Source of the DNA: an uncultured Collinsella sp.
GTDB lineage: Bacteria > Actinomycetota > Coriobacteriia > Coriobacteriales > Coriobacteriaceae
Direction of reading: 5' to 3'
NCBI GenBank assembly: GCA_900547805.1
Contig: URIE01000116.1
Location: forward strand, 1 to 5,527
DNA length: 5,527 nucleotides
This document shows, piece by piece, positions 1 through 5,527 of the stretch. Every line of letters starts with the position of its first letter. Positions within the stretch are counted from its first letter, which is position 1. The position numbers were made by a program, and so were the translations under genes. The notes beneath the pieces were generated by a model that saw only the letters and a program-made list of their open reading frames with translations, did no database searches and was not told the origin of the DNA.

Positions 1-2
1 GC

Positions 3-1517
3 GCCGTTCAGGAGGACGCTGCTGCGTTGGACGAAGCGGCGCTCGAGGAGTTTCTTGAAGCGGGTGAGCTTTCTGTCGCAACGCTGTCGCGCATGGTTGC
101 CGAGCGCAAGCTCTTTCCCTGCTTTGCCGGCTCGGCGCTCAAGGACCAAGGCGTTGACGAGCTACTGGATGGTATATGCGCGCTGATGCGTGAGCAGGCG
201 TGGCTCCCGGAGTTTGCCGCGCGCGTCTATCGTGTCAGCCGCGGGGATCGTGGCGAGCGCTTGGCTTGGGTTAAAGTGACCGGCGGCACGCTGCGCGCAA
301 AACAGATGATCAGCGGGCATTCTAGTGCCGAGGCGTGGGAACAGAAGGTCGATCAGGTACGCATCTATAACGGCGAGAAGTATGAGCTTGCCCAAGAAGT
401 TGCTGCTGGCGGTATTTGCGCCGTGACGGGTCTTGCGCACGTTCGCCCAGGGGACGCCCTGGGCACGGAGCCCGCGGGCGATGCGCCCGTCATCGCTCCG
501 GTCCTCACCTATACGGTGCTGCCGGGCGAACACGACGTTCATGCGGTGTTTAAAGCGCTGAGTGAGTTGGCGGACGAAGATCCCATGCTCGGCGTAAGCT
601 GGAATACGCATCTTGAGCAGATCCATTTGCAGTTGATGGGCGTCGTGCAACTCGAGGTCGTGCAGCGGGTGTTGGCCGATCGCTTTGGCCTTTCGGTTGC
701 GTTTGAGCCCGGCGGCATTCTCTATAAGGAGACTATTTCGCGGCCGGTCGAGGGCGTGGGCCACTTTGAGCCGCTGCGCCACTATGCCGAGGTGCATCTG
801 CGCCTGGAGCCGTTGCCGGCGGGTTCGGGTGTGCAGTTTGGCACCGTGACCTCGACCGACGAGCTCGATCTTAACTGGCAGCGTTTGGCACTCACCAACG
901 CTATGGAGCGCGACCACCTGGGCGTGCTGACGGGCTCGCCCATCACCGATGTGCGCATTACGCTCACGGGCGGCCGCGCGCATGCCAAACACACCGAGGG
1001 CGGCGATTTTCGCCAGGCCACGTATCGCGCGATTCGCCAGGGTTTGATGCAGGCGCGCGAGGTCGGCGCAGACGTGTTGCTGGAGCCGTGGTACCACTTT
1101 GAGCTCGAGGTGCCGGGGGAGTGCGTGGGCCGGGCGTTGTCAGATGCCACACGCATGGGTGCCGAGTACGAGCCGCCGACGATGGCGGGAGACCGAGCGA
1201 AGCTTGTGGGTCGCGTGCCGGCATCCGAGGTGCAGGATTACGCGCTGGAGGTGGCTGCCTACACGAGCGGGCGCGGTCATCTGTACCTGGAGTTCGCCGG
1301 TTATGCGGCTTGCCATGATGCCGAGCGCGTAATCGAGACGGCCGCCTATGAGCCCGAGGCCGATCTGCCCAACACGCCCGACTCGGTCTTTTGCTCTCAC
1401 GGCGCCGGCTACACGGTCAAATGGTATGACGTGCCCGCCGCAGCGCACGTAAAGATCGATCCCGCCGCCTTCCGTCCCTGGCGAGCAGCAGACGCCGAGT
1501 TTTTCGGCCACATGTGA
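3..1517 (+). CDS. Tet(M)/EF-G-like translation factor GTPase, 5'-truncated by the window edge
   Basis: This is the C-terminal 504 residues of a ribosome-binding GTPase of the Tet(M)/Tet(O)/Tet(W) branch of the EF-G family. The frame is open from the first bases, so the N-terminal G1-G4 motifs lie outside. An internal TTG at 27 is not the start. Visible in order: the end of the G domain with a G5-like GSALKDQGVDEL (about residues 44-55); a beta-barrel domain II (ARVYRVSRGDRGERLAWVKV onward); domain III (LPGEHDVHAVFKALSELADEDP, then the LMGVVQLEVVQRVL helix); domain IV with PLPAGSGVQFG and HAKHTEGGDFRQATYRAI (from residue 327); and a domain V/C-terminal tail containing NTPDSVFCSHGAGYTVKW. Tet(M) has about 639 residues, so roughly 130 are missing. 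The HTEGGDFRQ segment and the NTPDSVFCSHGAG tail match, from memory, chromosomal 'translation factor GTPase' proteins of Clostridia and Coriobacteria better than classical Tet(M). Tetracycline protection is therefore possible but not shown. The last codons (His-Met-stop) lie inside a palindromic repeat. Confidence 0.88.
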   Translation, partial: AVQEDAAALDEAALEEFLEAGELSVATLSRMVAERKLFPCFAGSALKDQGVDELLDGICALMREQAWLPEFAARVYRVSRGDRGERLAWVKVTGGTLRAKQMISGHSSAEAWEQKVDQVRIYNGEKYELAQEVAAGGICAVTGLAHVRPGDALGTEPAGDAPVIAPVLTYTVLPGEHDVHAVFKALSELADEDPMLGVSWNTHLEQIHLQLMGVVQLEVVQRVLADRFGLSVAFEPGGILYKETISRPVEGVGHFEPLRHYAEVHLRLEPLPAGSGVQFGTVTSTDELDLNWQRLALTNAMERDHLGVLTGSPITDVRITLTGGRAHAKHTEGGDFRQATYRAIRQGLMQAREVGADVLLEPWYHFELEVPGECVGRALSDATRMGAEYEPPTMAGDRAKLVGRVPASEVQDYALEVAAYTSGRGHLYLEFAGYAACHDAERVIETAAYEPEADLPNTPDSVFCSHGAGYTVKWYDVPAAAHVKIDPAAFRPWRAADAEFFGHM

Positions 1518-1543
1518 CAAAGAGACAGCCCCTTTGTCACATG
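1511..1543. repeat. Imperfect 33-bp palindrome, copy 1, overlapping a stop codon
   Basis: Arms 1511-1526 and 1528-1543 pair around a single central base (A1527). Twelve base pairs at the outer end are perfect: CATGTGACAAAG with CTTTGTCACATG. Two inner pairs are A-C mismatches on the plus strand (1523/1531 and 1525/1529). The reverse complement of the second copy at 5239-5269 matches 1512-1542 at 29 of 31 positions. The repeat contains the TGA stop (1515-1517) of the upstream GTPase gene. No T-run follows the right arm, so a classical intrinsic terminator is not supported, although the hairpin could still stabilise the 3' end of the mRNA. It resembles dispersed intergenic palindromes (REP-like) that I associate with Collinsella and some Clostridia; that link is from memory. 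Confidence 0.85.
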
Positions 1544-1546
1544 CTA

Positions 1547-1576
1547 TTGGTATAACTCGGTACAAGTTGGTATAAC
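1547..1576 (+). promoter_or_regulatory. Putative promoter/operator made of three 10-bp tandem units
   Basis: TTGGTATAAC (1547-1556), TCGGTACAAG (1557-1566) and TTGGTATAAC (1567-1576) follow one another without a gap and share the pattern TyGGTAyAAs. The outer two are identical, and the identity extends one base to give TTGGTATAACT. TATAAC at 1571-1576 is a good -10 element. TTGGTA at 1547-1552 matches the -35 consensus at 4 of 6 positions with an 18-bp spacer. This would place transcription start near 1583 and leave a leader of about 28 bases before the ATPase gene. Because the units recur once per helical turn, they could also be a binding site for a regulator that represses or activates this promoter. 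The sequence repeats are certain; the promoter reading is inferred. Confidence 0.5.
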
Positions 1577-1578
1577 TA

Positions 1579-1595
1579 TTGCCAAGGTTTGCCAA
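1579..1595 (+). repeat. Pair of TTGCCAA direct repeats in phase with the upstream 10-bp units
   Basis: TTGCCAA occurs at 1579-1585 and again at 1589-1595, exactly 10 bases apart, continuing the periodicity of the TTGGTATAAC units just upstream. Its CCAA is the complement of the TTGG in those units, so TTGG at 1567-1570 and CCAA at 1582-1585 form a small inverted pair. The segment sits just downstream of the inferred transcription start, a usual place for an operator. Function is unknown. Confidence 0.4.
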
Positions 1596-1598
1596 TCC

Positions 1599-1605
1599 GA
1601 GGAGG
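1599..1605 (+). promoter_or_regulatory. Strong Shine-Dalgarno site of the AAA ATPase gene
   Basis: GAGGAGG lies five bases before the ATG at 1611. This is a near-ideal ribosome binding site and fixes the start of the ATPase gene. Confidence 0.85.
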
Positions 1606-1610
1606 CCGAC

Positions 1611-2729
1611 ATGAATCCAAATCCCTTTAAGCCCACAGCTGGTAAGCGGCCTCCGATACTCATCGGTCGCGAGTCGGTCATCGAAGATTTTGAGGAAGGG
1701 CTCGACAACGGCGCCGGAGCGCCGGGCAGGCTCATGCTCATTACGGGAAACCGCGGTTGCGGCAAGACGGTTCTCCTGCGGGAGCTGCAACGTCTAGCCA
1801 ATGAGCGCGGATGGGCGGTTGTCTCCGATTCCGCTTCGCTTGGTTTGTGCGACCGCTTGGCCGATGCGCTTCGCTCGAATAAACCCGTTGTGACGTCAAT
1901 GGAACTCGGTCCATCATTCGGGCGCATGTCGGTCGAGGCGGCGCGTGCAAAGGGTGAAACGCTGCGCGGGCTGGTCAACGAGCGCCTTAAGAAGCTCGAT
2001 CCAGGCAAAGGCATGCTGTTTGCGATTGACGAGGCGCAATCGGCGTCTATCGAGGAGCTGGCGGCCCTTGCCGTTCTCTATCAGCAGGTGCTCGGAGACC
2101 AGGATGCCACGGGCTTGTCCGATAGCGACCAGCGCGGTCTTGCGCTGGTGTTTGCCGGCTTACCCAGTATGGTTGACGATCTGCTCGAAGAGCCGAGCGT
2201 GACGTTTTTGCGGCGTGCCCAGCAGCGTACGCTGGGGGCGATTTCTTTGCCCAAGGTACGTGATGCGTATATTCAGACGGTTGAGGACGCTAATCTTAAC
2301 GTTGATGCGGAGACAGCTGAACTTGCGGCGCACAAGAGTATGGGCCATCCCTATATGGTCCAGCTTGTGGGCTATTACATGTGGCGGTCTGCTGCCCGGC
2401 GTGGCTCGCAGGTCATTGAAGAGCGCGATGTTGAGGCAGGGCACGTGGATGCTATCTCCGAGTTCTATGAAGCGGTCGACGCGCCCCTGTATTACGGATT
2501 GCGCAGCCCACAGCGCCTCTTTATCGAGGCCATGGCGGCTGACGAGGGCAAGCCGACGCGCATGGCAGACATCATCGAGCGCTGCGACCGAACCCAGAGC
2601 TGGGCGAGCAAGTATCGCGCAAGCTTGATTCGCGAGCGCGTCATCGAGGCTGCCGGATACGGCCTTGTCCGCTTTACCGTGCCCATGCTGGGCGCGTACA
2701 TTCGCGATCGAGTTTTATGGCATGAGTAG
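1611..2729 (+). CDS. AAA-type ATPase with C-terminal winged-helix-like region
   Basis: A complete 372-residue protein whose ATG start is fixed by GAGGAGG five bases upstream. It opens with NPFKPTAGKRPPILIGRE, the lead-in typical of stand-alone AAA_16/STAND-like ATP-binding proteins of actinobacteria. The Walker A is GNRGCGKT (46-53) and the Walker B is LFAIDEAQ (136-143, with D140 and E141). A sensor-1-like LVFAGLPSM follows (179-187), and FLRRA (199-203) could supply an arginine finger or sensor. FAIDEAQ and FAGLP recall ExeA/TniB/IstB-like ATPases. Residues 296-372 look like a winged-helix domain and align with the end of the partial minus-strand protein at the right edge. No signal peptide or membrane segment is seen, so it should be cytoplasmic. 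Its stop overlaps or lies close to the UvrA-like start, which suggests one operon. Nucleotide binding is well supported. The biological role is not known; DNA-linked remodelling or a signalling switch would be guesses. Confidence 0.9.
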   Translation: MNPNPFKPTAGKRPPILIGRESVIEDFEEGLDNGAGAPGRLMLITGNRGCGKTVLLRELQRLANERGWAVVSDSASLGLCDRLADALRSNKPVVTSMELGPSFGRMSVEAARAKGETLRGLVNERLKKLDPGKGMLFAIDEAQSASIEELAALAVLYQQVLGDQDATGLSDSDQRGLALVFAGLPSMVDDLLEEPSVTFLRRAQQRTLGAISLPKVRDAYIQTVEDANLNVDAETAELAAHKSMGHPYMVQLVGYYMWRSAARRGSQVIEERDVEAGHVDAISEFYEAVDAPLYYGLRSPQRLFIEAMAADEGKPTRMADIIERCDRTQSWASKYRASLIRERVIEAAGYGLVRFTVPMLGAYIRDRVLWHE

Positions 2730-5235
2730 GGTGATAAAGGTGACGGAACAGAAGATGAGCCCGCAGGCTATCGAGGTGCGTGGCGCGCGCGTCCATAACC
2801 TTAAGGACATCGATATCGATATTCCGCTGGGAAAGCTGGTGGGTATTGCCGGCGTATCGGGTTCGGGCAAGAGCTCGCTGGCACTGGGCGTTCTTTATGC
2901 CGAGGGCTCGCGCCGTTACTTGGAGGCGCTCAGCACCTATACTCGCCGTCGTCTGACGCAGGCCGAACATGCCCAGGTGGACGAGGTCTTGCACGTGCCG
3001 GCGGCGCTCGCGCTGCACCAGCGCCCCAGCGTGCCGGGCGTGCGTTCCACTTTTGGCACCATGACCGAGCTCAACAACAGCTTGCGCCTGCTCTTTAGCC
3101 GCTGCGCCCATCACGTGTGCCCGCATTGCGGGGCGCGTTTGGAGCCGAGCCTTAACGTGGCCGCGGGTCTGTCGCTCACGTGTCCCGCATGCGGCCGCGA
3201 GTTCTATGCGCCGAGTGCCGAGGACTTGGCTTTCAATAGCGGCGGTGCGTGTCCCACCTGTGGCGGCACCGGCGTTATGCGCGAGGTGGACGAGGCGAGC
3301 CTGGTGCCCGATGAGTCCAAGACCATCAACGAAGGCGCGGTGCTTCCCTGGGGCACGCTCATGTGGGATCTGATGAAGCAGGTAGCCGGCGAGATGGGCG
3401 TGCGCACCGACGTGCCGTTTAACCAGCTCACGCCTCAAGAGCGTGATATCGTGTTCCACGGCCCGGCGGTTAAGAAGCACATCCTCTACGTGCCCAAAAA
3501 CGGCGAGGGCGCTACGCCGCTCGACTTTACCTACTACAACGCCGTCTATACCGTCGAGAATGCGCTTGCCAAGGTCAAGGACGACAAGGGCCTCAAGCGC
3601 GTTGCACGCTTTTTGCGCGAGGGGCCATGCCGTGACTGTGGCGGCACGCGTCTCTCCGAGGCTGCGCGCCAGCCCCAGGTGCGCGGTATCAATCTGGCGC
3701 AGGCGGCGGCCATGACGCTGGGCGAGGCGATTGAATGGGTTCGCGGGGTGCCCGCGTCGTTGCCGGGCGAGATGCGGCCCATGGCGACGGATATCTGCGA
3801 TTCGTTCTTGAGCACGGCTCGCCGTCTGATCGACTTGGGGCTCGACTACCTTTCGCTCGATCGCGCCGGCGCCACGCTTTCCACGGGTGAGCGTCAACGC
3901 GTGCAGCTTGCTCGCGTGGTGCGCAATCGCTCCACGGGCGTGCTCTATGTGTTGGACGAGCCTTCGATTGGCTTGCATCCTGCCAATGTCGACGGCCTGG
4001 TAGGCGTGATGCGCGACCTGGTAGGCGACGGCAACACCGTGGTTGTTGTCGACCACGACACGCGCGTGCTGGCCGAGGCCGATTATCTGGTCGAGATGGG
4101 CCCCGTTGCCGGAGCAGGCGGCGGTAATGTGATTGCCGCTGGCACGGTAGACGAGGTCGAGCAATCGCAGGGCAGCCGCATCGCCCCGTTTTTGCGCTCG
4201 GAGCCCAAGCGCTTGCGTCCACAGGTGACTGACGAGGAGATGTTCGACCAGGGCCATATCCGCATGGCAACCGAGGCCATCCATACCGTTAAGCCGCTCG
4301 AAGTCGATATCCCGCGCGGCCGTCTCGTTGCGGTGACGGGCGTTTCGGGTTCGGGTAAGACGACGTTGGTGCTCGAGACGCTCATCCCGGCACTCAAGGC
4401 GCAGGCAGCTGGCGAGCGCCTGCCGGGGCACGTGCGTTGGGTCGATGCCGAGGGCATTGCCCGCGCAAATCTGATTGACGCCACGCCTATCGGTGCCAAC
4501 GTGCGCTCGACGGTAGCGACCTATGCCGACATTCATGACGAGCTGCGCCGCGCCTTCGCCCGTACGCCCGAGGCCAAGGCTGCCGGTTACAAGGCGGGCG
4601 CCTTTAGCTACAACACCGGTGCCCTGCGCTGTCCCACATGCGACGGCACGGGCTCCATATCGCTCGACGTGCAGTTCTTGCCCGATGTCGAGATTGTCTG
4701 CCCCACATGCCGCGGCTCTCGCTACGCGGAAGCCGCCTCGCACATTCATCGCGAGGGCAAGGACGGGAGCCTGCTTACGTTGCCGCAGCTTATGGATATG
4801 AGTGTGGACGAGGCGCTCGACGCCACAGTGGGACTTAAGAAGGTTCAGACACGCTTACAGACTTTGCACGACCTGGGCTTGGGCTATCTCACGCTCGGCG
4901 AGCCCACGCCGGCGCTCTCGGGCGGCGAGGCGCAGCGACTTAAGCTCGCGAGCGAGATGGGTCGTGTGCAGGATGATGCCGTATTCGTATTCGACGAGCC
5001 TACGATCGGCCTGCATCCGCTCGATGTTCAGGTGTTGCTGAGTGTGTTCGACGGCCTTGTTGCCAAGGGCGTCACGGTTATCGTGATCGAGCACGACCTC
5101 GACCTTATCCGTAACGCCGATTACATGATCGACATGGGCCCGGGCGGTGGTGACGCGGGCGGGCAAATCGTCTGCGCCGGCACGCCGGGCGATATCGCAG
5201 CTTGTTCCAAGAGCATCACCGGTCGCTACCTATAA
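2722..5235 (+). CDS. UvrA-like ABC ATPase lacking the UvrB-binding domain (UvrA2 type)
   Basis: This DNA-binding tandem ABC ATPase has about 837 residues, against about 940 for housekeeping UvrA. Numbering from the ATG at 2722: Walker A1 GVSGSGKSS (44-52); extra CPHC (133/136); zinc module 1 C154, C157, C177, C180; signature 1 LSTGERQR (386-393); Walker B1 VLDEP (D412); H-loop H445; Walker A2 GVSGSGKTT (540-548); zinc module 2 C637, C640, C660, C663; signature 2 LSGGEAQR (732-739); Walker B2 FDEP (D758); H-loop H791. Only about 20 residues separate CPHC from zinc module 1, where UvrA carries the UvrB-binding domain, so that domain is absent as in D. radiodurans UvrA2 and Streptomyces DrrC. 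Both ATP sites look intact. The start is uncertain: ATG 2722 overlaps the previous gene by 8 bases but lacks a Shine-Dalgarno; GTG 2740 has GGTGAT four bases upstream; ATG 2755 gives the UvrA-like N-terminus MSPQAIEVRGARVHNL. Likely role: UvrB-independent damage or intercalating-drug tolerance (inferred). Confidence 0.93.
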   Translation: MSRVIKVTEQKMSPQAIEVRGARVHNLKDIDIDIPLGKLVGIAGVSGSGKSSLALGVLYAEGSRRYLEALSTYTRRRLTQAEHAQVDEVLHVPAALALHQRPSVPGVRSTFGTMTELNNSLRLLFSRCAHHVCPHCGARLEPSLNVAAGLSLTCPACGREFYAPSAEDLAFNSGGACPTCGGTGVMREVDEASLVPDESKTINEGAVLPWGTLMWDLMKQVAGEMGVRTDVPFNQLTPQERDIVFHGPAVKKHILYVPKNGEGATPLDFTYYNAVYTVENALAKVKDDKGLKRVARFLREGPCRDCGGTRLSEAARQPQVRGINLAQAAAMTLGEAIEWVRGVPASLPGEMRPMATDICDSFLSTARRLIDLGLDYLSLDRAGATLSTGERQRVQLARVVRNRSTGVLYVLDEPSIGLHPANVDGLVGVMRDLVGDGNTVVVVDHDTRVLAEADYLVEMGPVAGAGGGNVIAAGTVDEVEQSQGSRIAPFLRSEPKRLRPQVTDEEMFDQGHIRMATEAIHTVKPLEVDIPRGRLVAVTGVSGSGKTTLVLETLIPALKAQAAGERLPGHVRWVDAEGIARANLIDATPIGANVRSTVATYADIHDELRRAFARTPEAKAAGYKAGAFSYNTGALRCPTCDGTGSISLDVQFLPDVEIVCPTCRGSRYAEAASHIHREGKDGSLLTLPQLMDMSVDEALDATVGLKKVQTRLQTLHDLGLGYLTLGEPTPALSGGEAQRLKLASEMGRVQDDAVFVFDEPTIGLHPLDVQVLLSVFDGLVAKGVTVIVIEHDLDLIRNADYMIDMGPGGGDAGGQIVCAGTPGDIAACSKSITGRYL

Positions 5236-5236
5236 G

Positions 5237-5271
5237 CGATGTGACAAAGGGACTGTCCCTTTGTCACATCG
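5237..5271. repeat. Near-perfect 35-bp palindrome, copy 2, between converging genes
   Basis: Arms 5237-5253 and 5255-5271 are 17 bp, perfectly complementary, around one central base (T5254). The core is GTGACAAAGGGAC with its complement GTCCCTTTGTCAC. It begins one base after the UvrA-like stop and ends four bases before the stop of the minus-strand gene, filling almost the whole 40-bp convergent gap. Its reverse complement differs from copy 1 at only two of 31 positions. Its position suits a bidirectional transcription stop, but there is no T-run on either side, so Rho-independent termination is only a possibility. A dispersed REP-like element is an equally good reading. Confidence 0.88.
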
Positions 5272-5275
5272 GCGT

Positions 5276-5527
5276 CTATTTCACGCATTGAGCAGCTAGG
5301 TAGTCGCGGAAGAATGGCAACTCAAAGGCGACGACTCCTCGTCCTCGTTCTCCAATGATGCCGGCATCTATCATGCGGCGCCGGTAGCGGGAGACCTGCT
5401 GCGGCGAACGCTTAAGGCGCTCGACAAGGTCAGCGGTGGTGGACTCTTCCTCGTCATCGAGCATGGCGATGAGAAATCGCTTGTCCTCTGCAGTGAGTTC
5501 CCGATAGGTTGCCGCGAGGATTCGATC
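5276..5527 (-). CDS. C-terminal end of a second AAA-type ATPase, truncated by the window edge
   Basis: The minus-strand frame is open from the right edge to a TAG stop at 5276-5278, giving 83 residues. It begins DRILAATYRELTAEDKRFLI and continues through an internal methionine at 5464, which is unlikely to be the true start because homology extends upstream of it. The segment resembles the winged-helix end of the ATPase at 1611-2729: ADLVERLKRSPQQVSRYR aligns with ADIIERCDRTQSWASKYR, then GRGVVAFELPFF with GYGLVRFTVPML, about one third identical by eye over 46 positions. The Walker motifs would lie outside the window, so the ATPase assignment rests on this similarity. Helix-turn-helix character (SPQQVSRYRRRMIDAGII) is visible. 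It converges on the UvrA-like gene across a 40-bp gap. The role is unknown, and whether the gene is complete cannot be seen. Confidence 0.7.
   Translation of the reverse strand, partial: DRILAATYRELTAEDKRFLIAMLDDEEESTTADLVERLKRSPQQVSRYRRRMIDAGIIGERGRGVVAFELPFFRDYLAAQCVK

Noticed and set aside
27..29. TTG as the start of the translation-factor gene
   Set aside because: The frame is open upstream to the window edge, and homology requires an N-terminal G domain before this point.
162..1097. Minus-strand open frame of 311 codons opposite the translation-factor gene
   Set aside because: Low-complexity His/Arg-rich translation with no family resemblance; a mirror of the well-supported plus-strand coding sequence.
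1494..1508. Small hairpin GCCGA-GTTTT-TCGGC at the end of the GTPase gene
   Set aside because: Only five base pairs within coding sequence, which is expected by chance in GC-rich DNA.
1511..1543. Classical Rho-independent terminator after the GTPase gene
   Set aside because: The hairpin is not followed by a T-run on either strand, and the same palindrome recurs at 5237-5271, which fits a dispersed repeat at least as well.
1140..1790. Minus-strand open frame crossing the intergenic region between the GTPase and ATPase genes
   Set aside because: It runs antisense through two supported genes and the promoter region, and its translation shows no domain.
2674..4749. Very long open frame on the minus strand opposite the UvrA-like gene (691 codons)
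   Set aside because: Its translation is rich in Arg, His and Ala with no recognisable motif. It lies opposite a protein with every UvrA motif and is explained by GC-rich codon bias.
5462..5464. ATG as the start of a complete 62-residue regulator on the minus strand
   Set aside because: The frame stays open to the right edge, and the upstream residues continue the alignment with the ATPase winged-helix end, so it is part of a longer gene.

Overview
The window is GC-rich bacterial DNA with strongly G/C-biased third codon positions. Its protein families point to a gut actinobacterium of the Coriobacteriia, most likely Collinsella or a close relative. That assignment rests on memory of similar proteins and of the GTGACAAAGGGAC-type palindrome, so it is an inference.

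Layout. (1) From the left edge to 1517, plus strand: the C-terminal four fifths or so of a Tet(M)/EF-G-like translation-factor GTPase, whose 5' end lies outside the window. (2) 1511-1543: an imperfect 33-bp palindrome that supplies the last two codons and the stop of that gene. (3) 1544-1610: a short intergenic region with a set of 10-bp-spaced repeats, two TATAAC boxes and a strong Shine-Dalgarno sequence. (4) 1611-2729, plus: a complete AAA-type ATPase with a C-terminal winged-helix-like region. (5) About 2722-5235, plus: a UvrA-like ABC ATPase that lacks the UvrB-binding domain (UvrA2 type), overlapping or nearly touching the ATPase gene. (6) 5237-5271: a near-perfect second copy of the palindrome in the 40-bp gap between converging genes. 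(7) 5276 to the right edge, minus strand: the C-terminal end of a second AAA ATPase of the same family as (4).

How the parts may work together. The ATPase and UvrA-like genes look like one transcription unit driven from the 1547-1610 region and bracketed by two copies of one palindrome. UvrA proteins without the UvrB-binding domain are known from drug-resistance and DNA-damage-tolerance settings (D. radiodurans UvrA2, Streptomyces DrrC), so a DNA-bound, UvrB-independent role is plausible. The pairing with a STAND/ExeA/TniB-like AAA ATPase, and a related ATPase just downstream, is the most interesting arrangement here. Whether it is a functional system or simple adjacency cannot be decided from one window. 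I see no RNA genes, CRISPR array or insertion sequence, and no gene-free stretch above 300 bases.
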